A stretch of 64,000 bases of DNA from Micrococcus porci (GCF_020097155.1 NZ_CP083691.1:806001-870000); one strand, 5' to 3'. Positions 7,797-16,768 are shown, counted from the first letter of the stretch. Notes: a model not told the origin generated them from the letters alone. Made by a program: numbers and translations.

Positions 7797-9751
7797 GCCA
7801 CGCGCACCACCACGGCGGGGGCTCCTCCGCGGCCGTCCTGGACTCCTCGCTGACCCGTCTGGGGCTGGTCGGCTCCCCGAACTCCGGCAAGTCCACCCTG
7901 TTCAACGCCCTCACGGGCCTGCGGGTGAAGACCGGCAACTATCCGGGCGTCACGGTCTCCCGCGCCGAGGGCGTCATGGTGGCCGAGGACGGCACGCGAG
8001 TCGTGCTCGAGGACCTGCCCGGCACGTACTCGCTGGACCCCATCAGCCCGGACGAGCAGGTCGTCGCCGACCTCCTCGCCCTGGACCCGGCCGACGCCGA
8101 CCACCCGCAGGCCCTGCTGCTGGTGGCGGACGCGACCACCCTCCGCCGCGGCCTGACGATGGTGGCGCACGCGCTCGCCGTCGAGCTGCCGGCCACCCTG
8201 GTGCTCACCTTCGGGGATGAGCTCGCCCTGCGCGGCGGCTCCGTGGACGTCACCCGTCTCTCCCGTGCCCTGGGCATCCCGGTGCTGGCCGCCACCGCCG
8301 GCGACGCGCGGCAGCGCGAGGCCGTGCGCGCGCACCTGGCCACGGACCCGGCCGGCTGGGCCGTCCCGCCGGTGGCCCCGCCCACGGACCCCGCCGGGAT
8401 CGCCGCGTGGATCGACTCCGTGCTGGAGGCCGCCCGCTACGCGGTGCCCCGCCCGGACGGACGCACCCGGCGCATCGACGACGTCCTGCTGCATCCCGTG
8501 TGGGGCACGCTCGTGTTCCTCGTGACGATGTTCGCGTTCTTCCAGGTGATCTTCACCGTGGCAGCCCCGCTGCAGGCCCTCGTGGAGGAGCTCTTCGGCT
8601 GGCTCGGCGAGCGGGCCGCGGCCCTGATCCCCATCGAGTGGCTGGGCCGGTTCGTGGCCGAGGCGCTGATCGGCGGCGTCGGCGGCGTCGTCGTGTTCCT
8701 GCCGCAGATCCTCCTGCTGTTCCTGATGATCTCCCTGCTGGAGTCCACGGGGTACATGACGCGCGCGGCGTTCCTCATGGATCGCGTGATGAGCCGGTTC
8801 GGGCTGGAGGGGCGCTCGTTCGTGGCGCTGCTGAGCTCGCTGGCGTGCGCGGTGCCGGGGATCATGGCGACGCGCTCGCTCCCCTCGGCGCGGGACCGGC
8901 TGGCCACCATGATGGCGGCGCCGTCCATGACGTGCTCGGCCCGCCTGCCCGTGTACGTGCTGCTGATCTCCCTGCTGGTGCCCTCCGAGGTCCGCTGGGG
9001 GCCGGTGGGCCTGCAGGGGCTCGTGATGTTCGCGCTGTACCTGGGCGGGGCGACGGCGTCCATGCTGACCGCGGCGTTCTGGTCCCGCGTGGTCGGCCGG
9101 CGGCAGGCCGCCATGCCGTTCTACATGGAGATGCCCCCGTACCGCCTGCCGAAGGCGCGGACGGTGGTGACCTCCATGTGGGCCTCCGCGGAGGGCTTCC
9201 TGCGCAAGGTCACCTCGATCATCCTCGTGACGACGGCGCTGCTGTGGGTGCTGCTGAACGTGCCGGTGCGCTCCGAGGAGGAGATGGCCGGCGCCGGCGT
9301 CGCCATGGACGACCCGGCCGCGGTGGCGCAGTACACGATCGACCACTCGGCCGCGGCCGCCGTCGGCAAGGCGGTGGAGCCGGCGTTCGAGCCCCTCGGC
9401 TTCGACTGGCGGATCGACGTGGGCGTGCTGGCGTCCCTGGCCGCGCGCGAGGTGTTCGTGGCCACGCTCGGCCAGATGGCCGCCGCGGAGGACCCGGAGG
9501 ATCCGGGCGACGCGCTGGCCTCCTGGACCGTGACGGACGACGCGGGCGTCGAGCGCCCCCTGTTCACGCCCGACGTGGTGGCGGCGCTGCTGGTGTTCTT
9601 CATGCTCGCCCTGCAGTGCATGTCCACCCTGGCCGTGATGCGCCGGGAGACCGGCACCTGGCGGTGGCCGCTGCTGGCGTTCGGGTACTACTTCACGCTG
9701 GCGTGGCTGGCCGCGTTCGCGGTGCGGCACGTGGTCCTGGCGCTCACGTGA
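7793..9751 (+). CDS. feoB: Ferrous iron transporter FeoB
   Basis: The protein (652 residues) has the N-terminal G domain and the membrane core of FeoB, which takes up Fe2+ across the cytoplasmic membrane. ATG 7793 overlaps the feoA stop. After a His-rich start (HAHHHGGG) come G1 GSPNSGKS (residues 27-34), the [12 protein letters not shown] switch I region and G3 DLPGT. The place of G4 (normally NxxD) reads LTFGDEL, so the guanine-contact Asn is missing. The membrane part begins near residue 235 with two gate-like repeats ([13 protein letters not shown] and the [11 protein letters not shown] region). It is in one operon with feoA and an Nfu-like gene, under the iron box. Confidence 0.92.
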   Translation: MSHAHHHGGGSSAAVLDSSLTRLGLVGSPNSGKSTLFNALTGLRVKTGNYPGVTVSRAEGVMVAEDGTRVVLEDLPGTYSLDPISPDEQVVADLLALDPADADHPQALLLVADATTLRRGLTMVAHALAVELPATLVLTFGDELALRGGSVDVTRLSRALGIPVLAATAGDARQREAVRAHLATDPAGWAVPPVAPPTDPAGIAAWIDSVLEAARYAVPRPDGRTRRIDDVLLHPVWGTLVFLVTMFAFFQVIFTVAAPLQALVEELFGWLGERAAALIPIEWLGRFVAEALIGGVGGVVVFLPQILLLFLMISLLESTGYMTRAAFLMDRVMSRFGLEGRSFVALLSSLACAVPGIMATRSLPSARDRLATMMAAPSMTCSARLPVYVLLISLLVPSEVRWGPVGLQGLVMFALYLGGATASMLTAAFWSRVVGRRQAAMPFYMEMPPYRLPKARTVVTSMWASAEGFLRKVTSIILVTTALLWVLLNVPVRSEEEMAGAGVAMDDPAAVAQYTIDHSAAAAVGKAVEPAFEPLGFDWRIDVGVLASLAAREVFVATLGQMAAAEDPEDPGDALASWTVTDDAGVERPLFTPDVVAALLVFFMLALQCMSTLAVMRRETGTWRWPLLAFGYYFTLAWLAAFAVRHVVLALT

Positions 9752-10383
9752 CCGGCGCTGAGCGGGGCGGCGCCGTCGCGGCCCACCCGGTCCCCACCCA
9801 CCCCGAGGCGGTCCCCGGCGACCGGGCGACCCTGCGCTGGGCGGTCCCGGCCGGGCTGCTGGGGATGGTCGGCCCGGTGGGGGACGGCCCCGCACCCCTG
9901 GAGGCCCTCCGCGCCGACGGCACCCTGCGAGCCCTCGTGGCCGAGCCCGCCGCCCTGCGCCTCACGGTCGGCGAGGGACGCACGTGGCGGGCCGAGGGCG
10001 CCCGGGTCCGGGCCGCCCTGCAGGAGGCCCTCGCCCTGCTCGCCGCCGGCGAGGCGACGTGCGCGCCGGAGGCCCCGGCTAGCGTCGTGGGCGGCCCGGG
10101 CGGCGGCGGGAAGGCCCGCGCCGTGGCACGTGCCGGCGCCTCCGCCGACTCGGACGCGGTGCTGCGCGCCGCCGTCGAGCAGGTCCTCGCGGGCCCCGCG
10201 GGGGAGTACCTGCGCTCCCACGGTGGGACGGCGCGGATCCTCGGCGTGGAGGACGGCGAGGTCGAGCTGGCGCTCGGCGGCACGTGCCACGCCTGCCCGG
10301 CCCGCGGCTTCACCCTGCAGATGCGCCTCGAGGCGGAGATCCGCCGCCTCTGCCCCGACGTGCGGGCCGTCCGCACGGCCTGA
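9748..10383 (+). CDS. NifU-like (Nfu-type) iron-sulfur scaffold protein
   Basis: GTG 9748 overlaps the feoB stop (GTGA) and gives 211 residues. The C-terminal 75 residues form an NifU C-terminal domain with the CxxC cluster site GTCHACPAR, preceded by DAVLRAAVEQVLAG. The N-terminal 130 residues are Ala/Gly-rich; part (ALRADGTLRALVAEPAALRLT) may be a degenerate Nfu N-terminal domain. Such scaffolds hold and pass on Fe-S clusters. Its position as third gene of the feo operon is where many bacteria have the small FeoC; here it probably links iron import to cluster building. Confidence 0.78.
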   Translation: MTGAERGGAVAAHPVPTHPEAVPGDRATLRWAVPAGLLGMVGPVGDGPAPLEALRADGTLRALVAEPAALRLTVGEGRTWRAEGARVRAALQEALALLAAGEATCAPEAPASVVGGPGGGGKARAVARAGASADSDAVLRAAVEQVLAGPAGEYLRSHGGTARILGVEDGEVELALGGTCHACPARGFTLQMRLEAEIRRLCPDVRAVRTA

Positions 10384-10427
10384 CCGCCCCGAACCGACCC
10401 CCATCCCCTGCACGGAAGGACATCCCC

Positions 10428-11780
10428 ATGACCGAGCGCGTCGCCCTGATCGGAGCCGGGCCGTCCGGCATGGCCCTGCTGCGCGCCCTCGCGCTGGCCG
10501 AGGACGAGGGGGCCGTCGTCCCCGAGGTGGTGGCGTTCGAGCGCCAGGCCGACTGGGGTGGGCAGTGGAACCTGGACTGGCGCACCGCCGCGGACCGCTT
10601 CGGCGAGCCCGTGCACTCGGCCATGTACCGGGACCTCTGGATCAACGGCCCCAAGGAGTGCATGGAGTACCCGGACTACTCCTTCGACGCCCACTTCGGC
10701 CGGCCGGTGTCCTCCTACCTCCCGCAGGAGGCCATGAAGGACTACATCCTGGGCCGGGTGGCACACGTGGCCGAGCGCATCCGCCCGCTCATCCGCTTCG
10801 GCACGGTGGTCCGCTGGGTCCAGCCGCTCGACGACGGCACCTTCGAGGTGACCAGCGTCGACCTCACCACGGGGGCGGCCCGCACCGAGGCGTTCGACCG
10901 GATCGTGGTGGCCACCGGCCACTTCCACGCCGCGCACACGCCGTCCTGGCCCGGTGTGGAGGACTTCCCCGGCCTGGTGCAGCACGCCCACGACTACCGC
11001 ACCCCGGAGCCGTTCGCCGGCCGGCGGGTGCTGGTGATCGGCTCCTCCTACTCCGGCCAGGACCTGGCCCTGCAGCTGCACCGCGGCGGCGCCGCCCACG
11101 TGACCACCGCCTACCGGAAGGCGCCGCAGGAGCTGGACTGGCCCGCCGGCATGGACGAGCGTCCCGAGGTGCAGGGCTTCGCGGGCTCGCGCGTCGCCTT
11201 CGCGGACGGCTCCTCCGCCGAGTACGACGCCGTGCTGCTGTGCACCGGCTACCGCCACCACTACCCGTTCCTGCCGGCGGAGCTGGCCCTGTCCGGGCCG
11301 AACCTGCCGTTCGTGCCGAGCCTCTGGAAGTCCGTGGTGTGGCAGGCCGACCCGCGTGTGCTGTACCTCGGCGCCACCCAGCAGTGGTTCACCCTCACCC
11401 TGCTCGACGCGCAGGCCTTCTTCGCCCGGGACGTGCTGCTGGGCCGCGCGCCGGTGCCCTCCGCGCAGGAGCGGCAGGCGGACATCGACGCGTGGACGGC
11501 CCGCATGGCCGCGATCGACTCGACCCCCGTGGCCCTGGCCTTCCAGGCGGACCAGATCCGCGACCTCACGGCCGGCACCGGTTACCCCGAGATGGACCTC
11601 GACGGCGTGATCGCCACGTTCCTGCAGATGGGCGAGGACAAGCGGGAGTCCCTGACCCGCTACCGGGACCGCACTCACCGCTCGCTGGTCACCGGTACGC
11701 GGGCCGCCGCGCACCCGGTGCCGTGGATGCACCACCCGGACGGCTCCCTCGAGGGGTACCTGGCGCACTTCCCTGGCTGA
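10428..11780 (+). CDS. Flavin-containing monooxygenase, trimethylamine-monooxygenase (Tmm)-like
   Basis: The 450-residue length and motif order match bacterial FMOs. FAD motif GAGPSGM is at residues 9-15, the FMO signature FPGLVQHAHDY near residue 180, the NADPH motif VIGSSYSGQD just after it, and the ATG-like VVATGHF before it. WGGQWN near residue 45 and the late LLCTGYRHHYPF are also typical. Such enzymes oxidise soft nucleophiles such as trimethylamine with NADPH and O2. The substrate here is not shown; no transporter or TMAO demethylase is adjacent. The ATG has GGAAGGA upstream. It follows the feo operon by 44 bp and may be transcribed with it. Confidence 0.82.
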   Translation: MTERVALIGAGPSGMALLRALALAEDEGAVVPEVVAFERQADWGGQWNLDWRTAADRFGEPVHSAMYRDLWINGPKECMEYPDYSFDAHFGRPVSSYLPQEAMKDYILGRVAHVAERIRPLIRFGTVVRWVQPLDDGTFEVTSVDLTTGAARTEAFDRIVVATGHFHAAHTPSWPGVEDFPGLVQHAHDYRTPEPFAGRRVLVIGSSYSGQDLALQLHRGGAAHVTTAYRKAPQELDWPAGMDERPEVQGFAGSRVAFADGSSAEYDAVLLCTGYRHHYPFLPAELALSGPNLPFVPSLWKSVVWQADPRVLYLGATQQWFTLTLLDAQAFFARDVLLGRAPVPSAQERQADIDAWTARMAAIDSTPVALAFQADQIRDLTAGTGYPEMDLDGVIATFLQMGEDKRESLTRYRDRTHRSLVTGTRAAAHPVPWMHHPDGSLEGYLAHFPG

Positions 11781-11905
11781 GCGCCGGGACGTGTGCGCAT
11801 AGGGACGACACCTTCTGTCGCGCCGCGTGAGGGGGTCTATGGCCCATGGTCAGCTCGTACTCGATGGGGGTCGACGCGCCACGCGACGCCCGCACCTACT
11901 GACGT
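11781..11905. other. Gene-free stretch; possible transposase tail on the minus strand
   Basis: No complete gene is seen. On the minus strand, about 11895-11840, one frame reads STPIEYELTM, which resembles the C-terminal end of IS3-type transposases (a TP-x-E-Y/F-E motif). No inverted repeats or further transposase sequence were found, so this is only a hint. It borders a patch with clearly less GC bias. Confidence 0.25.
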
Positions 11906-12277
11906 TCATGTGCACGACGGCCCGAGATCGTCCTTCGTCACTGTCCACCACGCATCGCTGGCGACGGGTAGTCCCACTTCCTGGAGCTCGGCAAGCAGTT
12001 CGGCATACTCCCGCGTCAATTCCTGTCGCAACGGAGCGGGCCATTTCTCTGGCTCGAGCCCCTCAGCATGATGCCGATAGCCGAAGGCGTCACCCATTCT
12101 GCTGTCCCAGGCCTTGATCTTCGCCTGCAAGCCTGGAGGAATCGCAGCTGCCACGAGCGCTGCTCCGGTGGGGCCGTCCGTGTCTGATTCATGGACATCG
12201 ATGAAGTTTCCACCCCCATGGAGGTAAGTGAATCGCACAGACTCCGAAGGCATCCCCGAGTCCCTCGACATCAGCAC
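11906..12277 (-). CDS. Hypothetical protein, 123 residues
   Basis: Not recognised. The frame encodes a soluble, acidic, mostly helical protein (IPPGLQAKIKAWDSRMGDAFGY, then LRQELTREYAELLAELQEVGLPV). There is no membrane segment or known motif. Base composition is more even than in neighbours, with many A/T third positions. It begins 7 bp inside the end of the broken upstream gene on the same strand, so the two were probably one operon. The start could be ATG 12277 or the third codon (12271). Confidence 0.5.
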   Translation of the reverse strand: MLMSRDSGMPSESVRFTYLHGGGNFIDVHESDTDGPTGAALVAAAIPPGLQAKIKAWDSRMGDAFGYRHHAEGLEPEKWPAPLRQELTREYAELLAELQEVGLPVASDAWWTVTKDDLGPSCT

Positions 12278-12944
12278 GACGGGGTGGACGTCGGGTAGGA
12301 CGTCACGACGACCTTGTTGTACATGGACACGGCAACGCGGGGGTGTCGAGTCTTCACGTACTGGGGTTTGCCGTTGACCATCCGATACAGCTTGATCGGC
12401 GTCTTGTGGCAGCGGGTGTTCTTCTCCCCGTCGGGTTCAGTGCGCGACGGAGCCTTCATCGCCTCACGGGAGGCATAGACCATGAAGTCGTCCCATAGGC
12501 CCGGGCCGGTCATGGTGTTCTGCCAGCCCTGTTGATGCCGGGCTCGGATGTGAACATGCCCGCCGCCGCTGTGGCCGCAACGCAGGGAGGCCGTTCCGTC
12601 GTGCTTCGACGTGCACTTCTCGATCACGCGGGTCGTCCGTCCGACATTGCAAAGACCGATGGAGAGGGGATCGAGCAGGGGCGCAGCGTCGCCTCGGCCT
12701 CCCGCAACGGCCCGGTGATAGGCGGTTCTTCGTCCAGGTTGATCTTGTCTTCCACTATGACGGATTCCGTCGGGCCGACCGCGAACCAATCACCATCACG
12801 TGCGCTTTCCGGGGGAGTCGGCACCGGCGAGATGTCTGTGCTGCCACCGGCTTCCATCGGGGGCTCCACGCCGACTGGAGGGTCGACGGGGAGTAGGCCG
12901 GCTGTCAGGGGGGTGGACAGGGCGGCGGCGGCGATGGGTTTCAT
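12271..12944 (-). pseudogene. Probable secreted hypothetical protein, split by a frameshift
   Basis: Two minus-strand frames overlap and seem to be one gene. The first starts at ATG 12944 (AAGGA directly before it) with a likely signal peptide (MKPIAAAALSTPLTAGLL), then a Pro-rich acidic segment and ESVIVEDKINLDEEPPITGPL. Near 12680 this frame loses protein-like character and continues as low-quality sequence to 12624. In another frame, CNVGRTTRVIEKCTSKHDG to YNKVVVTSYPTSTPSC runs to 12271. It carries four Cys and looks like a compact extracellular domain. A single-base indel or a sequencing error would explain this. Function is unknown. Confidence 0.5.
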
Positions 12945-13030
12945 TCCTTCTGCTCTCGAGTGAAGGGGGAGCGATGCCGGGGATGTGCCTCGCATCATAG
13001 ACTGCTGTGGGCTCGCCGTCGTCATGCTCC

Positions 13031-13858
13031 TCAGCGCCCCAGCAGCTCCAGGGCGGCCTCGGCGTCGTCCGCGGCCTCACGCAGCACGGGCAGGGCCTCC
13101 GCCGCAGCGGCCTCGGCGGCCGCGGGGGAGAGGGCCTCGCCGAGCCGGCCCCGCCGGGTGGACAGGGCGGTGTTCACGGCGAGGACCACGCGCCCGTCCC
13201 GGTCGCGCACGGGCACGGCCACCGAGCTGAGGTTGGGGTCCAGTTCCCCGTGCACCAGGGCGTGGCCGCGCTCGCGGACCCGGCGGACCTCCTCCAGCAG
13301 CGCGTCGACGTCCGTGAGCGTCTGCGCCGTGGCGGGGGTGCGCGGGGCGCCCTCGAGCACCCGGCGGACCTCGGCGTCGTCGAGGCCCGCGAGCAGCACC
13401 CGCCCCATGGAGGTGCTGAAGGCGGGCAGCAGCGTGCCGACGTCCAGGTTCACCCGCAGGATCCGCTCGGTGTGCACGCGGGCGATGTACATCAGGTGCG
13501 CCCCGTGGAGCACGCCCGCGGAGCACGACTGGTGCAGCCGCTGGGAGGCGCGCGTCAGCACGGGCCGCAGCACCTCCGAGGTCGAGCGCCCGGACCAGTA
13601 GCCGTGGCCGAGCTCCAGCACCTTGGGCGTGAGCTCGAAGGCGCGCCCGTCCTGCACCGCGTAGCCGAGCTCCACCAGCGTCAGCAGGGACCGACGCGCG
13701 GTCGCCCGGGAGACGCCGGCGGCGTCGGCGGCCTCGGTGAGCGTGAGCCTGGGGACGTCCGGGGTGAAGGCGCGCAGCACCGCCAGGCCGGTGGCCAGGG
13801 CGCGCACGTAGCCGTCTCCGGGGGCGGGGGAGGTGATCTCGGTCGAGGGGAGGGACAT
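13031..13858 (-). CDS. IclR-family regulator, probable PcaR-type control of pcaFIJ
   Basis: The 275-residue protein has an N-terminal winged helix (residues about 18-80: ALATGLAVLRAFTPDVPRLTL and AGVSRATARRSLLTLVELGYA). An effector domain with GAHLMYIARVHTERILRVNLDVG and STSMGRVLLAGLD follows, typical of the PcaR/PcaU/PobR group that senses protocatechuate, 4-hydroxybenzoate or 3-oxoadipate. It is divergent from pcaF with a GTTC-N7-GAAC palindrome in the 94-bp gap. Its ATG has no ribosome site, but TACGCT (minus strand, 13871-13866) lies 7 nt upstream, so the mRNA may be leaderless and autoregulated. Confidence 0.85.
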   Translation of the reverse strand: MSLPSTEITSPAPGDGYVRALATGLAVLRAFTPDVPRLTLTEAADAAGVSRATARRSLLTLVELGYAVQDGRAFELTPKVLELGHGYWSGRSTSEVLRPVLTRASQRLHQSCSAGVLHGAHLMYIARVHTERILRVNLDVGTLLPAFSTSMGRVLLAGLDDAEVRRVLEGAPRTPATAQTLTDVDALLEEVRRVRERGHALVHGELDPNLSSVAVPVRDRDGRVVLAVNTALSTRRGRLGEALSPAAAEAAAAEALPVLREAADDAEAALELLGR

Positions 13859-13877
13859 GCCGCCCAGCGTAGCCGGG

Positions 13878-13894
13878 CGTTCGTAGGGCGAACG
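13878..13894. promoter_or_regulatory. IclR-type operator between pcaR-like gene and pcaF
   Basis: CGTTCG-N5-CGAACG is an exact inverted repeat and contains GTTC-N7-GAAC, the same layout as the two sites at 2751-2785. It lies between the two divergent -10 elements. Confidence 0.6.
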
Positions 13895-13940
13895 GATGTG
13901 CGTCGACCGAACATCCCTGGCCCGGCCGCGCGGGCGGGCC

Positions 13941-13946
13941 TACGGT
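13941..13946 (+). promoter_or_regulatory. -10 hexamer TACGGT of pcaF
   Basis: TACGGT sits 6 nt before the pcaF ATG (13953), the normal -10 to +1 distance, so transcription probably starts at the start codon. A GTGAGG also overlaps, so a short-leader reading is possible. Confidence 0.45.
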
Positions 13947-13952
13947 GAGGCC

Positions 13953-15230
13953 ATGAGCCTCACCGATGCCTACGTCTTCGACGCCGTCCGCACCCCCTTC
14001 GGCAAGATCGGCGGCAAGCTCGCCGGCGTCCGCCCCGACGACATGGCCGCCCACGTGGTCCGCGCCCTCGTGGACCGCGCCCCCGGCCTGGAGGGCCTGC
14101 GCGCCGAGTCCGCCCAGGCCGTGGCCGACGCCGCCGCCGGGCACCCGATCGAGGCCGGCACGGACGCCGCCGCCCCGCAGAAGATCGACGACGTCGTCTT
14201 CGGCAACGCCAACGGCGCCGGCGAGGAGAACCGCAACGTGGGCCGCATGGCCACCCTGCTGGCGGGCCTGCCGCTGTCCATCCCGGGCACCACCGTGAAC
14301 CGCCTCTGCGGCTCCTCCCTGGACGCCGCGATCATCGCTTCCCGCCAGATCAACACCGGCGAGGCGGACGTGGTGCTCGTGGGCGGCGTGGAGTCCATGT
14401 CCCGCGCCCCCTGGGTGCTGCCCAAGACGTCCCGCCCGTTCCCCATGCACAACCTCGAGGCCGCCAACACGACGCTCGGCTGGCGCCTGATCAACGACGC
14501 GATGCCGAGCCAGTGGACCGTCTCCCTCGGTGAGGCCACCGAGCAGCTGCGCGAACGCTTCGACGTCTCCCGTGAGCGCCAGGACGAGTTCGCCGCCCGC
14601 TCCCACCAGCTCACGGCGAAGGCCTGGGACGAGGGGAGGTACGACGACCTGGTCACCGTGGTGCCCGGCACCGACCTGGAGCGGGACGAGACCGTCCGCC
14701 CGGACTCCACCCCGGAGACCCTCGCCGGCCTGCGCACCGTGTTCCGCAAGGAGAACGGCACCGTCACCGCCGGCAACGCCTCCCCGATGAACGACGGCGC
14801 CTCCGCCGCCTTCCTCGGCTCGGAGAAGGGCGCCGAGGTGCTCGGCCTGCCGCCGATCGCCCGCATCGCCGGCCGCGCCACCGCCGCGAACGAGCCGAAC
14901 TTCTTCGGCTACGCCCCGGTGGAGGCCGCCAACGTGGCCCTGCGCCGCGCCGGCATCACGTGGAAGGACGTGGCCGCCGTCGAACTCAACGAGGCCTTCG
15001 CCGCCCAGTCCCTGGTGTGCGTGGACGCCTGGGGCGTGGATCCGGAGATCGTGAACGCGTGGGGCGGCGCCATCGCCATCGGCCACCCGCTGGGTGCCTC
15101 CGGCACCCGCGTGCTCGGCACCCTGGCCCGCCGCCTGCAGGCCACCGGCGAGCGGTGGGGCGTGGCCGCGCTGTGCATCGGCGTGGGCCAGGGCATCGCC
15201 GTCGTCCTGGAGAACGTGGACGCGCGCTGA
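13953..15230 (+). CDS. pcaF: 3-oxoadipyl-CoA thiolase (acetyl-CoA acyltransferase)
   Basis: The 425-residue thiolase has the acylation Cys in NRLCGSS (Cys119), the His in GGAIAIGHPLGASGTR near residue 380, and the deprotonating Cys in ALCIGVGQG near residue 412. It cleaves 3-oxoadipyl-CoA to succinyl-CoA and acetyl-CoA, the last step of the beta-ketoadipate pathway. Its place directly before pcaI and pcaJ supports PcaF over a general thiolase. Residues about 44-76 form an Ala-rich insertion that makes it roughly 25 residues longer than the usual 400. Confidence 0.88.
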   Translation: MSLTDAYVFDAVRTPFGKIGGKLAGVRPDDMAAHVVRALVDRAPGLEGLRAESAQAVADAAAGHPIEAGTDAAAPQKIDDVVFGNANGAGEENRNVGRMATLLAGLPLSIPGTTVNRLCGSSLDAAIIASRQINTGEADVVLVGGVESMSRAPWVLPKTSRPFPMHNLEAANTTLGWRLINDAMPSQWTVSLGEATEQLRERFDVSRERQDEFAARSHQLTAKAWDEGRYDDLVTVVPGTDLERDETVRPDSTPETLAGLRTVFRKENGTVTAGNASPMNDGASAAFLGSEKGAEVLGLPPIARIAGRATAANEPNFFGYAPVEAANVALRRAGITWKDVAAVELNEAFAAQSLVCVDAWGVDPEIVNAWGGAIAIGHPLGASGTRVLGTLARRLQATGERWGVAALCIGVGQGIAVVLENVDAR

Positions 15231-15275
15231 GCGCGGCCACCGGGACCGACCGAGACCGAGAAGGAGGAACCCCCC

Positions 15276-16031
15276 GTGCTGGAGTTCGTGGAGACGGCTG
15301 CCGAGGCCGTCGCCCAGGTGAGGGACGGCCAGACCGTCCTGATCGGCGGGTTCGGCAACGCCGGTCAGCCGATGGAGCTGATCGACGCCCTGCTGGAGTC
15401 CGGCGCCACCGGCCTGACGGTGGTGAACAACAACGCGGGCCAGGCCGACGCCGGCCTCGCCCTGCTGATCAAGGAGCGGCGCGTCGCCAAGATCATCTGC
15501 TCCTTCCCCCGCCAGTCCGACTCGTGGCACTTCGACGAGGCCTACCGGGCCGGGGAGATCGAACTGGAGCTCGTGCCCCAGGGCAACCTGGCCGAGCGGC
15601 TGCGCGCCGGCGGCGCCGGCATCGGCGGGTTCTTCACACCCACCGGCTACGGCACCCAGCTGGCCGAGGGCAAGGAGGTCCGCGAGATCGACGGCAGGCA
15701 CTACGTGCTGGAGTCTCCGATCAAGGGCGACGTCGCCCTGATCAAGGCCTACGCCGCGGACCGTCACGGCAACCTCGTGTACCGCAAGACCGCCCGGAAC
15801 TTCGGGCCGGTCATGGCCGCCGCGGCCGCCACGACGATCGTCCAGGTGGACGAGATCAGCGAGGAGCCGCTGAACCCGGAGCACGTGATCACCCCGTCCA
15901 TCTACGTGGACACCGTGGTGCGGATCCAGACGGAGTCCGGCGTGAAGGAGCGCGAGGCCCTGGCCGCCGGCAAACCCAAGCCCTGCCTGGCCACCGAGAC
16001 CGCGGCCGGGCAGGCCGCCGAGGGGAAGTGA
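15276..16031 (+). CDS. pcaI: 3-oxoadipate CoA-transferase subunit A
   Basis: The 251-residue alpha subunit has GGFGNAGQPMELIDAL near residue 24 (the CoA-binding GxGxxG-like turn) and later IVQVDEISEEPLNPEHVITPSIYV, typical of the class I CoA-transferase A chain. With PcaJ it moves CoA from succinyl-CoA to 3-oxoadipate. It starts at GTG 15276, 5-6 nt after AAGGAGGAAC. It is between pcaF and pcaJ with short gaps. Confidence 0.9.
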   Translation: MLEFVETAAEAVAQVRDGQTVLIGGFGNAGQPMELIDALLESGATGLTVVNNNAGQADAGLALLIKERRVAKIICSFPRQSDSWHFDEAYRAGEIELELVPQGNLAERLRAGGAGIGGFFTPTGYGTQLAEGKEVREIDGRHYVLESPIKGDVALIKAYAADRHGNLVYRKTARNFGPVMAAAAATTIVQVDEISEEPLNPEHVITPSIYVDTVVRIQTESGVKEREALAAGKPKPCLATETAAGQAAEGK

Positions 16032-16039
16032 GGAACACC

Positions 16040-16711
16040 ATGGGCTTCACCCACACCGAGAACCCGCTGAGCCACGAGGAGCTGGCCCAGGTGATCGCCG
16101 CGGACATCGCCCCCGGCTCCTACGTGAACCTGGGCATCGGCCAGCCGACCACGGTGTCCGACTACCTCGACGCGGACCAGCACGTCACCCTGCACACCGA
16201 GAACGGCATGCTCGGCTTCGGCCCGCAGGCCCACGGCGAGCAGGTCGACGAGGACCTCATCAACGCCGGCAAGATCCCGGTGACCGAGCTGCCCGGCGCC
16301 TCCTACTTCCACCACGCGGACTCGTTCGCCATGATGCGCGGCGGCCACCTGGACGTGTGCGTGCTGGGCGCGTACCAGGTCTCCGCCACCGGCGACCTCG
16401 CCAACTGGTCCACCGGCAAGCCGGGGGCGATCCCCGCCGTCGGCGGCGCGATGGACCTGGCCATCGGGGCCAAGGACACCTACGTGATGATGGACCTCTT
16501 CACCAAGAAGGGCGACCGCAAGCTGATGCCCGAGTGCACGTTCCCGCTCACCGGCGTGGGCTGCGTGTCCCGCATCTACGCGGACAAGGGCGTGTTCCTG
16601 CTGGACTCCTCCGGCGTGGTGAAGGTCCGCGAGCTGCACGGCATCACCTTCGAGGAACTGCAGGCCACCCACGAGGGCGTCACCTTCGAGGAGGTCGACG
16701 CCTCCGCCTGA
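16040..16711 (+). CDS. pcaJ: 3-oxoadipate CoA-transferase subunit B
   Basis: The 223-residue beta subunit carries the catalytic glutamate in TENGMLG (Glu54), which forms the glutamyl-CoA intermediate. GAYQVSATGDLANWS and the GGAMDLAIGAK block are normal for the B chain. It begins 8 nt after pcaI and probably is translated from the same mRNA. The operon ends here; two 33-nt repeat units and a hairpin follow. Confidence 0.9.
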   Translation: MGFTHTENPLSHEELAQVIAADIAPGSYVNLGIGQPTTVSDYLDADQHVTLHTENGMLGFGPQAHGEQVDEDLINAGKIPVTELPGASYFHHADSFAMMRGGHLDVCVLGAYQVSATGDLANWSTGKPGAIPAVGGAMDLAIGAKDTYVMMDLFTKKGDRKLMPECTFPLTGVGCVSRIYADKGVFLLDSSGVVKVRELHGITFEELQATHEGVTFEEVDASA

Positions 16712-16715
16712 CGCC

Positions 16716-16768
16716 TTCGTTCGCGAAACGGACGGCGTGGCGGACGCTTCCGTTCGCGAAACGGACGG
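16716..16768. repeat. Two 33-nt tandem repeat units after pcaJ
   Basis: The 18-nt core CGTTCGCGAAACGGACGG occurs at 16718-16735 and again at 16751-16768, exactly 33 nt apart. A near-identical pair lies at about 30074-30116 in inverted orientation, also just 3' of a catabolic gene. The unit contains the palindrome TTCGCGAA. See findings. Confidence 0.7.

Noticed and set aside
13077..15884. 935-residue minus-strand frame across the pcaR-like gene, pcaF and part of pcaI
   Set aside because: It runs in the wrong frame through three well-supported genes and has Arg/His/Gly-biased sequence.
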